DNA from: NC2004 sp050874905
Lineage (GTDB): Bacteria; Bacillota; Clostridia; Lachnospirales; Lachnospiraceae
Direction: 5' to 3'
DNA: 64,000 nt
Assembly: GCA_050874905.1 (NCBI GenBank)
Contig: JBNMLP010000007.1
Location: 61,906-125,905, forward strand
Below the pieces are notes generated by a model. It searched no databases. It was not told the DNA's origin and was given only the letters and a program-made list of their open reading frames with translations. This document shows positions 42,496 to 51,670 of this stretch, one piece after another (within the stretch, counting starts at the first letter, position 1; the number at the start of each line of letters is the position of its first letter). Made by a program: the position numbers and the translations under genes.

Positions 42496-43236
42496 CTATG
42501 CATCTAACATTCCCTGGTATTTCTCACTGACCGGACCGATGTCTCCAATTTCCAATAATGTCCCGTGGTCCAAAATCATCGCTTTATTACAGATGCGCTT
42601 CACCTGCTTTAATGAATGTGACACAAATAAAACGGTCACACCTTTATCAAACATCGTCTGGATCTTTGCCTCCGATTTCTTACGGAATTTCGCATCACCG
42701 ACTGCCAGCACCTCATCCAGGATCAAAATCTCCGGATCTACTACCGTTGCGATCGCAAACCCCAGACGTGCTTTCATACCGGAAGAATAATTCTTGATCG
42801 GCACATCGATAAAATCTTTTAACTCTGAAAATTCAACAATCTCATCGTACTTTTCATCGATGAAAGATTTGGAATATCCCAGCACCGAACCATATAAGTA
42901 AATGTTCTCCGCCCCGGTATATTGCTTGTCAAATCCCGCTCCAAGCTCCAAAAGCGGTACGATCTTACCGCGGGTCTTTACCGTTCCTTCCGTTGCTTTT
43001 AATACACCTGCGATCACCTTTAAAAGGGTACTTTTTCCTGCTCCATTCATTCCAAGGATTCCCAGACGATCTCCTTTGTTTAAAGTAAAAGAAACATCCT
43101 TTAATGCCCAGAATTCATTGTAAGAAATCTGTCCCTTCAACAGCTTGATCACATATTCTTTCAAGTTGTCTACCTTTTCCTGACTTAAATTAAATTGCAT
43201 GGATACATGATCCACCTCTAACACTGGCTTTCCCAT
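42496..43236 (-). CDS. tagH: Teichoic-acid type ABC exporter ATPase (TagH/RfbB-like)
   Basis: 246 residues. Walker A LGMNGAGKST, signature in NYSSGMKARLGFAIA, Walker B EILILDEVLAVGD, switch His in FVSHSLKQV. The YNEFWALKDVSFTLNKGDRL and VPLLELGAGFDKQYTGAENI segments mark the polysaccharide/teichoic acid exporter class. It lacks the C-terminal extension of Bacillus TagH. Pairs with the permease gene 17 bases upstream. Confidence 0.92.
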   Translation of the reverse strand: MGKPVLEVDHVSMQFNLSQEKVDNLKEYVIKLLKGQISYNEFWALKDVSFTLNKGDRLGILGMNGAGKSTLLKVIAGVLKATEGTVKTRGKIVPLLELGAGFDKQYTGAENIYLYGSVLGYSKSFIDEKYDEIVEFSELKDFIDVPIKNYSSGMKARLGFAIATVVDPEILILDEVLAVGDAKFRKKSEAKIQTMFDKGVTVLFVSHSLKQVKRICNKAMILDHGTLLEIGDIGPVSEKYQGMLDA

Positions 43237-43253
43237 AATCTATCCTCATATTT

Positions 43254-44039
43254 TTAGATGTGTAAAATAAATTTATCCTGCTTTTTATAAAAAAGAAAGA
43301 CTCCGACAAAAAAACTGATCACTGCAAATACTGCTGCATATGCACAAAGTCCCCACTGGATCGGGTCTCCAAAAATACAGTCACGAAATACTGCAATACA
43401 GCAATATAGTGGATTGGCATGGAATAAGATCGCCTTGTCGGGACTCTTTTTCACAATGTCATCTACATAATAAAAGATAGCAGACGAGTACATGATCAGC
43501 ATCAAAACAACGCTCCAAAGGTATTCCAGATCCCGGAAAAATACTGCAAGCGTGGATAAGATCAATCCCACACCCACGGTCAACACCAATAAGATCACCA
43601 ACGGGATCGGCGCCAGAAGGATCTTTGCCGTCGGATGAACGCCCAGAAACAGGCTTACCCCGATCAACACGATCAATGAGATCAAAAAGATCACATAATT
43701 ATATATTACCGAAGAAAGCGGATACATATATTTAGGTACATACACCTTTTTAATCATGCCGGAGTTGTTCCGGATCGATTTCATAGATGTATTGGTTCCG
43801 GTAGAAAAAAAGCTGTATAACAGTCTTCCTGACAAAATATAAACCGGATAACTTGCACTGTTTCCACGATTTAACAGGGAACCAAAGATGATCGTCAATA
43901 CGATCGTCGTAAGCAATGGTTCCAATAGCGTCCATATAATACCAAGATAAGAACGCCGATATTTTAATTTCACGCCCTTTTTGATCAGCTCCATCAATAA
44001 AAATCGATAGCGCATAAAATTCTTAAAAAATACGTTCAT
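43254..44039 (-). CDS. tagG: Teichoic-acid type ABC exporter permease (TagG-like)
   Basis: 261 residues from the ATG at 44039 (GGAG 6 bases ahead); a TTG start at 44066 has no site. ABC-2 type permease: RYRFLLMELIKKGVKLKYRR and SYLGIIWTLLEPLLTTIVLT at the front, then six membrane helices. HANPLYCCIAVFRDCIFG is the conserved motif between the last helices. It flips the lipid-linked polymer across the membrane together with the ATPase encoded next. Confidence 0.92.
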   Translation of the reverse strand: MNVFFKNFMRYRFLLMELIKKGVKLKYRRSYLGIIWTLLEPLLTTIVLTIIFGSLLNRGNSASYPVYILSGRLLYSFFSTGTNTSMKSIRNNSGMIKKVYVPKYMYPLSSVIYNYVIFLISLIVLIGVSLFLGVHPTAKILLAPIPLVILLVLTVGVGLILSTLAVFFRDLEYLWSVVLMLIMYSSAIFYYVDDIVKKSPDKAILFHANPLYCCIAVFRDCIFGDPIQWGLCAYAAVFAVISFFVGVFLFYKKQDKFILHI

Positions 44040-44079
44040 AGTGTTCTCCATATTCTTAATATCCAATCAAACCAATCTA

Positions 44080-46383
44080 TTATATCATAGAACGATCTGA
44101 TTGTAAATTAAGGTTCTTCTCATCCTCATATTCAAACAAGTCATGCATCTCCTGAAAACATTTGCGTGCAAGTGTCTCCGCCGCATGTCCATTCAGGGAA
44201 CAGTACGTCTGATAAAACTCCTCCCTCGCCTCAGCAAACTGTTCCATGCCATGATCTGTTTCTTTGATGTAATTGATGATCTCCTGCGTCGTGTTACATA
44301 CCGGTCCGGGAAGCAGTGTTTCCTCAAAGGAATAATAAAACTGATCCAGGTTCTTTTCAAATGATTCCCGGTCGTACCAGTAAAAATAAATCGGTCGCTT
44401 CAAACATGCATAATCAAAGATCAAGGAAGAATAATCCGTGATCATCATATCAGATACCAGCATCAATTCCTGCACATCATCATAAAAACTGAAATCATAG
44501 ACAAACCCTTCCAGTGCCTTATCTAAGATCATTTTGCCCGTAATATGGTCGTGGATGCGCACCAGTACCACATAATCGTCTGACAATGTTTCCTTCATAC
44601 GGTGCAGTCCAAGCTGCATTTTATACATGTCACCCATATCGGTAGCTTCCTCTTCCCGCCATACCGGCGCATATAGGATCGTCTTTTTGTCCATTGGAAG
44701 TCCCATCTCTTCCTTGAGCTGTTTTTTCTGTTCCTCGCAGTCCTTCTCATAAAACAGATCATTTCTTGGCTGACCGATCATAAGGATCTGGGATGGCTGT
44801 ACGCCCAATCCGGACCTCAAACATTCGCTTGTATAGGGATTGGCACTGATCACATGATCCCACTGCTCTACCTGCGCTTTTAAACCACGGCGCAGTGCCG
44901 GTTCTCCATCCAGAAATGCCTGCTTGTCCAAAAACCATTTCTGCATCGGCGTGCCAAGCCATGTTGCTATAAATCTCTGATCCGGTGCTTTGTACCACCA
45001 GATCGGCTGTCTCGTATCTCTGATCCAGTATTTGGCACGCAGTACATAATAAAAATAGCGCAAGCTGTTCTGCTTTACTGTAATGCGGTGTCCCTCGATC
45101 CGGTCTGCCAGTTCTTTGTTATTGGCTACCCAGATGCAGCGGTACTCTCCCGGATAGTTTTTTTGTAAATAGCGGTAAATATATTTGGGATCAGAATAAT
45201 ATCGCTGTCCGTGACCGCTTTCAAATAGAATATACCGCTCTAAAATGTCCATATTTCCAAACAACCGATCTGCGATCGTACGCAGAAATACTGTTTTTTT
45301 GCGGAAGAAATACTCCCGTTTCTTTTTGCGGATATACGTCTTCATATATGCAATGGAGGCCTTTTCATCCCCCTTCTTTAACAACTTCAAATGCTTGCGC
45401 TCCAACGGGGAAAAACTGGCGATCACCCGCTTATCCACGCGATTCATCTGATCATGATACGTCTGATAGATCGCATCGACAAATGCCTGATCCCTGCTTT
45501 TGGCGATCATACGGATCACCATGTTGACGTACCTGGTACACATGGTCTCCTGGATCAGAAGCATCATTTCCGGATTGCTGATACACATACTGTATGCCTG
45601 ATCATAACAATTCATGTAATCCTTCATCCGTTCCTTTATATTTCTGCCTCTCTCTACTTCGTAGCGAAATGTTCCATTTCTCCTGATGTACGCCCCCTCT
45701 TTTACCGAAAGTGTATTGGAAGCATTCATCAGCACCTTAGAAATAAATGGTGCATCCGGATAAAAATGAATGGCATCGGAAAACAAAATATCATTTTCTT
45801 TTAAAAAGCTCTTATGAAACATACATCCGAGCACCGTAAAGTCCTCTAAATGATCCCGGAGCTCCACCATATAGGAAATGGCATCCTTTTCATAGTTGGC
45901 ATCTGCCTGATCGATTGCCGGGCGTTTTTCCAACTTGGCACTATCTGTCTCAAACAAATGTACTACTTCTTCCTCATACTCTTCGTGATACCCACTGATC
46001 AGACGGTGCTTTGGCTTTACTCTGGAATAAACGAGCGGTATCGGGAGATTCGGCACCGCATCTAACAATGCCTTGATCGTTCCCTCCTCCAACGTATCCT
46101 CCGGTTCCATAAACATGACATATTCTCCCTGACAATTCAGCAGGGCATAATTTCTAAGTCCGGACAATCCGCCCTCATCTTCTAAGTAAACCTGCTCTAC
46201 GGGGAATTTCGTGGCGTATGTTTTCTTTAATTCTTCTATTTCTTTTTGACATTCCTCATCCTCAAAATCCCTTACGATCAGCACATCCATCATTCTGGTA
46301 TTTTGCTTTGCCAGGCTATCCATACATTCTGCAAGATAAGGACATGGCTTCATCATGGGAATGATTATAGTCAATTTACTCAT
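44080..46383 (-). CDS. Two-domain protein: family 2 glycosyltransferase fused to a CDP-glycerol glycerophosphotransferase (TagF-like)
   Basis: 767 residues. Residues 1-110 start like a GT-A family 2 glycosyltransferase (LTIIIPMMKPCPYLAECMDS; GGLSGLRNYALLNCQGEYVM; FMEPEDT), and a helical linker follows to about 380. Residues about 390-750 are a glycerophosphotransferase domain (FIATWLGTPMQKWFLDKQAF, MIGQPRNDLFYE, ILYAPVWREEEATD, MMITDYSSLIFDYACLKRPI). Such a domain order occurs in large teichoic-acid enzymes that both initiate and extend. The usual DxD in the GT part is replaced by the EPED segment, so its activity is uncertain. It is the first gene of the cluster on this strand, 40 bases before tagG. 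Confidence 0.88.
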   Translation of the reverse strand: MSKLTIIIPMMKPCPYLAECMDSLAKQNTRMMDVLIVRDFEDEECQKEIEELKKTYATKFPVEQVYLEDEGGLSGLRNYALLNCQGEYVMFMEPEDTLEEGTIKALLDAVPNLPIPLVYSRVKPKHRLISGYHEEYEEEVVHLFETDSAKLEKRPAIDQADANYEKDAISYMVELRDHLEDFTVLGCMFHKSFLKENDILFSDAIHFYPDAPFISKVLMNASNTLSVKEGAYIRRNGTFRYEVERGRNIKERMKDYMNCYDQAYSMCISNPEMMLLIQETMCTRYVNMVIRMIAKSRDQAFVDAIYQTYHDQMNRVDKRVIASFSPLERKHLKLLKKGDEKASIAYMKTYIRKKKREYFFRKKTVFLRTIADRLFGNMDILERYILFESGHGQRYYSDPKYIYRYLQKNYPGEYRCIWVANNKELADRIEGHRITVKQNSLRYFYYVLRAKYWIRDTRQPIWWYKAPDQRFIATWLGTPMQKWFLDKQAFLDGEPALRRGLKAQVEQWDHVISANPYTSECLRSGLGVQPSQILMIGQPRNDLFYEKDCEEQKKQLKEEMGLPMDKKTILYAPVWREEEATDMGDMYKMQLGLHRMKETLSDDYVVLVRIHDHITGKMILDKALEGFVYDFSFYDDVQELMLVSDMMITDYSSLIFDYACLKRPIYFYWYDRESFEKNLDQFYYSFEETLLPGPVCNTTQEIINYIKETDHGMEQFAEAREEFYQTYCSLNGHAAETLARKCFQEMHDLFEYEDEKNLNLQSDRSMI

Positions 46384-46418
46384 TCTTTTCTCACACTTTC
46401 CCGTTTGTATGTATTTTT

Positions 46419-46682
46419 CTATAACTCCATATCATTTGCAACCAGCTCTGCAATCGCTTTCATTGCCTCTTCTTCATCTGGTCCCTCACACCAGAATGTT
46501 ACCTCTTCTCCCTGCTTTACCATACCGGCCAGAATACTTAACACACTTTTGGCATTGGCACGGTTTCCACGCACTCCAAATGTAATTTCTGACTGATAAC
46601 GAAGTGCCACTGTACTTAGATTGGACGCCGGGCGAAGATGAAATCCTTCGCTTGTGGTAATATGAAAAGTTTGTGTTACCAT
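46419..46682 (-). CDS. HPr-family phosphocarrier protein
   Basis: 87 residues from the ATG at 46682 (AAGGG 6 bases ahead). The active-site His is in GFHLRPAS (the usual sequence is xHARPA, so Ala is replaced by Leu) and the regulatory Ser lies in ANAKSVLSILAG. It passes phosphate from enzyme I to sugar PTS enzymes and, when Ser-phosphorylated, aids carbon catabolite control. It lies 34 bases after glmM and may be its cotranscribed partner. A role as a specialised HPr cannot be excluded. Confidence 0.88.
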   Translation of the reverse strand: MVTQTFHITTSEGFHLRPASNLSTVALRYQSEITFGVRGNRANAKSVLSILAGMVKQGEEVTFWCEGPDEEEAMKAIAELVANDMEL

Positions 46683-46716
46683 ATCCATCCCTTCTTTCAT
46701 TCGTCCTGACCGGCTG

Positions 46717-48066
46717 CTAGTTCAGACGTTCCATAATAAACTCTGCCAGTTTTGTTGCCTCTTTGTTCAGCTCCTCCTGATCCTGTCCTTCGATCATGAC
46801 ACGAACCAGCGGCTCTGTTCCGCTTGGGCGGATCAACACACGGCCTTTTCCATCAAACTTGGCTTCCAGCTCTGCAATTGCTTTCTGAATTTCTTCATCT
46901 TCTTTATATTTATATTTATTTTTGTTGGATACTTTTGCATTGACCAATACCTGTGGCAATACTTTTACCACCGATGCCAGCTCGGATAACGGTTTATTTT
47001 TATGTACCATCACATCCAGCAGATGCATCGCACTAAGCAGACCATCTCCGGTCGTATTTTCATCTAAGAAAATGATATGTCCGGACTGTTCTCCACCAAT
47101 GGAATAATCTTTTTCCCTCATACACTCTAAGACATAGCGATCTCCGACTGCTGTCTGTTCGATATGTAACCCCTGCTGCTCCGCCATAATATAAAAGCCC
47201 AGATTACTCATAACAGTTGCCACGATCGTATCTTTTTTCAGCTGTCCCTTTTCCCGCATATAAAGGCCACAGATTGCCATCAACTGATCTCCATCTACCA
47301 CCTGCCCTTTTTCATCTACCGCAAGCAGACGATCGGCATCTCCGTCAAATGCCAGCCCGACTTTGGCTCCGCTCTTTACCACTTCTTTTTGCAATGATTC
47401 CAGATGGGTAGAACCGCAATCCTTGTTGATATTGCTTCCGTCCGGTGCATCGTGCAGCACGATCAGATCAGCTCCCAGTCTCTTTAACGCCTTTGGAGAC
47501 GTGTAAAAGGAAGCTCCATTGGCACAGTCGACCACGATCTTCATACCACTCAGATCAAGCGGCACGGTACTGGTAATAAAATTGATATACTGTTCCTTTG
47601 CATCAAAGGCGTACGTAAGAGATCCTACTCCATATCCGGTCGGACGCGCTACCTCTTCCAGATCATTGCGGATGATCTCCTCCATGCGATCCTCTAATTC
47701 ATCAGATAACTTAAAACCATCTCCGTTGAAAAATTTTATTCCATTAAACTCAGATGGATTGTGGGAAGCAGAGATCACAACTCCGGCATCTGCTTTCATC
47801 TGTCTTGCCAGATAGGCAACCGCAGGAGTTGGCACAACTCCTAAATATACGGCATCTGCCCCCGCTGCACAGATACCTGCCATCAATGCCATAGCAAGCA
47901 TATCTCCACTTTTTCTCGTATCACATCCTACTAAAATTTTTGGTTTGTGATGGGAATTTTCCGTGAGCACATGTGCTCCCACCTGTCCAAGCTTAGTTGC
48001 CAGTTCCACGGTAAGCTCTTTGTTCGCCACACCTCTTACTCCATCTGTACCAAATAAACGACTCAT
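46717..48066 (-). CDS. glmM: Phosphoglucosamine mutase
   Basis: 449 residues, normal length. The phosphoserine is S101 in GVVISASHNPSEFNGIKFF, the Mg site is LAFDGDADRLLAVDE, the sugar motif is GGEQSGHIIF, and the phosphate-binding loop is IRPSGTEPLVRVM. It converts glucosamine 6-phosphate to glucosamine 1-phosphate for UDP-GlcNAc and wall synthesis. The cdaA-cdaR-glmM order is conserved in Firmicutes; GlmM is known to bind and inhibit CdaA in Bacillus. Confidence 0.96.
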   Translation of the reverse strand: MSRLFGTDGVRGVANKELTVELATKLGQVGAHVLTENSHHKPKILVGCDTRKSGDMLAMALMAGICAAGADAVYLGVVPTPAVAYLARQMKADAGVVISASHNPSEFNGIKFFNGDGFKLSDELEDRMEEIIRNDLEEVARPTGYGVGSLTYAFDAKEQYINFITSTVPLDLSGMKIVVDCANGASFYTSPKALKRLGADLIVLHDAPDGSNINKDCGSTHLESLQKEVVKSGAKVGLAFDGDADRLLAVDEKGQVVDGDQLMAICGLYMREKGQLKKDTIVATVMSNLGFYIMAEQQGLHIEQTAVGDRYVLECMREKDYSIGGEQSGHIIFLDENTTGDGLLSAMHLLDVMVHKNKPLSELASVVKVLPQVLVNAKVSNKNKYKYKEDEEIQKAIAELEAKFDGKGRVLIRPSGTEPLVRVMIEGQDQEELNKEATKLAEFIMERLN

Positions 48067-48075
48067 ATTCTCCTC

Positions 48076-49305
48076 CTAATTCTTCGCCTTTTTGACGGTT
48101 ACTTTTGCTTTTCCCAAAACCTGTGCCGTTGTGTGCTCATCGGTTGCCACAGTTATATCACAAAGATGTGTTCCTGCCGAAAGCTTCGACACATCGATCA
48201 TTGCCTTTAAATCCGAGGCAGAAAGTTTATTCAGATCCTTCTGATATCCCTTTAATTCCACAATAATACTTGTATCATCTGCCAGAGAATAATCATATTT
48301 TGCCTGTACTCCCGCAAAATCGATCACGTCTTTCGTAAGCTTGATCTCCCGCTTGATGACTTTATCGATCGTTACCGTTACCATGATCTGCTGGTCCGGA
48401 TTGATCAGCACGGCATCTTTCGGCACATAATCAGATACCTTAAAGGTATATTCCTGATTCTCACTCAGCCCGGTCAGATCAACATCGTGGATCTCAATAG
48501 AAGAAATCTGCGCCAGTACTTCATCGGTTCCCGCAACATCTACACTCTTTGGTTCGTATGTTAAATCTTCCCAGTTATATCCGGCCGCCGGTGTACCCGT
48601 TGGTGTAATGTGAACCGGAACAGATTTGGTCTTTAATACCTGTACCGACACTGCCACATTTTTCACATCCGCACTCAGACGTGGACTCTCTAACAGTTCT
48701 CCATTACCATCGTAATACTCAATCTTACAGGTCTGCTCCACATCGCTGGTCGCACCATCTACCTTTACCGTAACTCTCGCTTCTTTCGTCTTGCGGATCA
48801 GGCTTTCCGGTCCGGTTACCGTTACGATATTGGGAGTTGCCGTTTTATCTCCCAGTGCATAACCATTGGCCACTTCCCCGGAAGTTGTGATCGTGATCGG
48901 AAGATTTTCACTTTTCTTATTCTCCAACGACACGATCATGGTGTTGTCATTTTTATATACTTCAATATCCAGATTATCACTTTTTGGTGTCACCTGAACC
49001 GGAACGGCATATACTTCCGACATATGGGAAAGATCTGCCACTACTTTAAAATCTTTTGCCGTTAAATTGTCAAGCACAGAACGTCGTCCCTTTACTGTAA
49101 AAGTGGCTTTGTCTCCGGAAGATACCTCATATACTTTGTTGATCTCCCTGATCACATTCTCATTGGTGATAGTTACCTCAACGTCCCGAAACACCTTGGT
49201 GGTAACCGGATTTTCAATGTTTGCCACAACAAGCCACAACACCAGTGCCAGAACAAAAGATAATATCATCAGACCCGGATTACTGGGTATTCTTCTTTTT
49301 TGCAC
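48076..49305 (-). CDS. cdaR: YbbR-domain protein CdaR
   Basis: 409 residues. One N-terminal helix (about 12-28, LMILSFVLALVLWLVVAN) followed by four YbbR repeats outside the membrane (VEVTITNENVIREINKVYEV; LPITITTSGEVANGYALGDK; VPVHITPTGTPAAGYNWEDL; and a last one). CdaR regulates the membrane synthase CdaA from the extracytoplasmic side. The GTG start at 49305 lies 26 bases inside the end of cdaA. It is 9 bases before glmM. Confidence 0.92.
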   Translation of the reverse strand: MQKRRIPSNPGLMILSFVLALVLWLVVANIENPVTTKVFRDVEVTITNENVIREINKVYEVSSGDKATFTVKGRRSVLDNLTAKDFKVVADLSHMSEVYAVPVQVTPKSDNLDIEVYKNDNTMIVSLENKKSENLPITITTSGEVANGYALGDKTATPNIVTVTGPESLIRKTKEARVTVKVDGATSDVEQTCKIEYYDGNGELLESPRLSADVKNVAVSVQVLKTKSVPVHITPTGTPAAGYNWEDLTYEPKSVDVAGTDEVLAQISSIEIHDVDLTGLSENQEYTFKVSDYVPKDAVLINPDQQIMVTVTIDKVIKREIKLTKDVIDFAGVQAKYDYSLADDTSIIVELKGYQKDLNKLSASDLKAMIDVSKLSAGTHLCDITVATDEHTTAQVLGKAKVTVKKAKN

Positions 49306-50170
49306 TGTTCATCCGTCCTTTCCATATTTTAAATTTCTTCACATCGATCGTCTTTTTCTGCAGATAACTTAATTTTTTGCGAATGGACTCCGCATCAACG
49401 TCCCGGTAGATCTCTCCACCGATCACAATAGAGATCTTACCAGTTTCCTCTGATACAACGATCGTCATGCTGTCGGATACTTCACTAATACCAATAGCGG
49501 CACGGTGTCTTGTTCCAAGCTCCTTGTTGATCTCCATATTGGTAGACAACGGAAGATAACACGTTGCAGAAACAATACGGTCATTTCTGATAATGACAGC
49601 ACCATCATGTAATGGTGTATTCTTTTCAAAAATGTTGATCAGAAGCTGGCTACTTACTGCGGCATCGATCGGGATTCCGGTACGTTCGTACTCCCCGAGT
49701 GCCACTTCCTGCTCAATAACGATCAGTGCACCCGTCTTATATTTTGCCATTTCCAATGTCGCCTTAACAATCTCATTGATCGTTTTTTGTGTAAAGCGTT
49801 CGGATTTATCTCTTTGATCTTCTCCACTGGCAAACATGGATACTAAGATATTCTTGCGTCCTAACTGTTCCAGTGCATTACGAAGTTCCGGCTGGAACAC
49901 GATCATGATCGCGATGATACCAACATTAAACATCTTGGAAAAAATCCATAAGATCGTATTCAACTGAAAGACTGCTGCCACCACCATGATGCCGAGCAGC
50001 ACAACAAATCCCTTGAACAATGACCACGCTCTGGTACGTCTTACCCAAAGGAAAATGTAATAGAGTACGATCGTGATCAGTGCAATCTCAACGATATCTG
50101 TGATCCCAATCTTAGGAAATGACATCCAATATAGATATTTTTCAATAAATTCTACAAAACGATTACTCAT
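49280..50170 (-). CDS. cdaA: Diadenylate cyclase CdaA
   Basis: 296 residues. Three N-terminal membrane helices (about 25-42, 52-68, 72-92), then the DAC domain. Active-site motifs are DGA (189-191, in TPLHDGAVIIRNDRI) and RHR (221-223, in GTRHRAAIG). It makes c-di-AMP from two ATP. It overlaps the upstream membrane-protein gene by 4 bases and cdaR by 26, so they form one operon. The c-di-AMP hydrolase gene gdpP is about 17 kb away. Confidence 0.96.
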   Translation of the reverse strand: MSNRFVEFIEKYLYWMSFPKIGITDIVEIALITIVLYYIFLWVRRTRAWSLFKGFVVLLGIMVVAAVFQLNTILWIFSKMFNVGIIAIMIVFQPELRNALEQLGRKNILVSMFASGEDQRDKSERFTQKTINEIVKATLEMAKYKTGALIVIEQEVALGEYERTGIPIDAAVSSQLLINIFEKNTPLHDGAVIIRNDRIVSATCYLPLSTNMEINKELGTRHRAAIGISEVSDSMTIVVSEETGKISIVIGGEIYRDVDAESIRKKLSYLQKKTIDVKKFKIWKGRMNSAKKKNTQ

Positions 50171-51111
50171 TTATTGCTCCTGTTTCTATTTCGCACATTA
50201 ATCTTCTTCACATTCAGATCCTGCTTGGTAATGCGGATCTTCGGCACCGCTTTTACATAATAATAATATTCATCATCTTCAAACTGCACCACTTCGATCC
50301 GGCTGTAGTCCACGATTCCTTTGAAAAACTGCACGAGCATCGCTGCCAGTCCGGATAGTACAGAGCCTAAAAAGATGACACGAAAGCTCACCGGATCGTC
50401 AATGATGATCCCTCCTGCTAAAAATCCCAGGATCAACACAACCATTCCCACCATAATAGAGATCATCCATGCATACACCATAGAACTCTGGTAGATAAAA
50501 TAAGTGACCAGCATCACCACAACACAGATGGCAAGATAAAGCAGCATCTGCCGATCCTGACTGAGCTGGTTTATCAGATAAGCGATCGCATTGACATCCT
50601 TCTCTCCACTGGCTGTCATCAACACATTATAAAGATCTTTACAGTGCACCGAATAATAATATAATATAATGCCGCAAACTGCCGGAATAATGCCCATTGG
50701 CCCGATCAGGATCACAATGAGAAAAGGAACCAGTCCTGGCAGCTTCATCGCCAGCACCATCGTCACCAGTATGATCCAGCTTTTTCCCGGCATTACCCTT
50801 AAATACAGGAAATAAGAGATCAACATTCCTGCCAGCAAAAGCCCTGCTGCTTCCACGCTAAACGTTGCCAGATCAATACAGATAAACAACATCACGATCA
50901 GATAGGTAAGCCCCCCCGGCAAAAAGGCACCTACCACAGCCAGTCCCAGTAAGACCGGCCAACGATATAAGGAGTCCTGATATCCAAACAATGTTTTAAA
51001 ACTGAGCATCACGATCAACGTATAAAAAAAGCGTACAATGGGAAGCACGATACGCTCATGCTGTCTTATGTAGCTTAAGATGTTCTCTCTAATAATCAAT
51101 AAACTCATCAT
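50167..51111 (-). CDS. Polytopic membrane protein of unknown function upstream of cdaA
   Basis: 314 residues with about seven to eight membrane helices spread through residues 20-275 (for example FLPGGLTYLIVMLFICI, and MISIMVGMVVLILGFLAGGI). The C-terminal tail (about 280-314) is basic, and likely cytoplasmic (KAVPKIRITKQDLNVKKINV). I do not recognise a family. It overlaps cdaA by 4 bases and the upstream small membrane protein by 23 bases, so all are expressed together. A role in c-di-AMP or envelope control is only an inference from position. Confidence 0.78.
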   Translation of the reverse strand: MMSLLIIRENILSYIRQHERIVLPIVRFFYTLIVMLSFKTLFGYQDSLYRWPVLLGLAVVGAFLPGGLTYLIVMLFICIDLATFSVEAAGLLLAGMLISYFLYLRVMPGKSWIILVTMVLAMKLPGLVPFLIVILIGPMGIIPAVCGIILYYYSVHCKDLYNVLMTASGEKDVNAIAYLINQLSQDRQMLLYLAICVVVMLVTYFIYQSSMVYAWMISIMVGMVVLILGFLAGGIIIDDPVSFRVIFLGSVLSGLAAMLVQFFKGIVDYSRIEVVQFEDDEYYYYVKAVPKIRITKQDLNVKKINVRNRNRSNK

Positions 51112-51541
51112 TGAGCATATCCCCCTCTTCCATCTGTTTTGGACTCACATCCTCTTCTCCGTGATAGTATGCCTTTAGCTGCTTTAAATCACGGTAATAT
51201 CGGATCACATGTTTTTTGGCATGATCGTAGCGTTTCGCATACAACACATGCGAAAGAATAAAATAAAGAACAAGCAGTACAAAAAGCACTGCTCCCATCT
51301 GGGCAAACAGACGGATAAAATGCATCTGATTCAGTTCTGAAAAAACACGTTTATAATCTGCAAGAAGATAAATGACTGCTCCAACACCAAATGCAGCAAG
51401 CACCCCCATCAATGTTTTTAAGGTCTCTGCTTTTATATAATCTTTTTTGAAATAGCCCGCCATTCGCAATTCCGTTTTGCCATAATACTTCTCGTAAACC
51501 GCACATTTTGTCATTAATTTTACCTTGTCTTCGCTAACCAC
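51089..51541 (-). CDS. Small two-helix membrane protein of unknown function, first gene of the cdaA operon
   Basis: 150 residues with a GTG start (AAGGTGA ahead). Two membrane helices at about 40-60 and 80-103, a basic N-terminal segment (TKCAVYEKYYGKTELRMAGY) and an acidic C-terminal tail (about 130-150). No family recognised. It overlaps the next gene by 23 bases and is preceded by a clear promoter. Confidence 0.78.
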   Translation of the reverse strand: MVSEDKVKLMTKCAVYEKYYGKTELRMAGYFKKDYIKAETLKTLMGVLAAFGVGAVIYLLADYKRVFSELNQMHFIRLFAQMGAVLFVLLVLYFILSHVLYAKRYDHAKKHVIRYYRDLKQLKAYYHGEEDVSPKQMEEGDMLNDEFIDY

Positions 51542-51576
51542 GGAATCACCTTCTCTCCCAATACATATACGGATTT

Positions 51577-51605
51577 AGTATAACACACTTCCTTATGGGT
51601 GTAAA
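51577..51605 (-). promoter_or_regulatory. Promoter of the cdaA-glmM operon
   Basis: Minus-strand TTTACA (51600-51605), 17 bases, TATACT (51577-51582), about 35 bases before the GTG start at 51541. Confidence 0.7.
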
Positions 51606-51630
51606 CGAAAGACACTCTTTTTTAACAACA

Positions 51631-51656
51631 AAAAAGCACGCAAAAACGTGCTTTTT
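51631..51656. terminator. Bidirectional terminator after the second FN3/propeller gene
   Basis: AAAAAGCACG (51631-51640), loop CAAAAA, CGTGCTTTTT (51647-51656). T runs occur on both sides; it ends the gene at 51671 and insulates the cdaA promoter. Confidence 0.88.
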
Positions 51657-51670
51657 TGTGTTCCTTTTTT

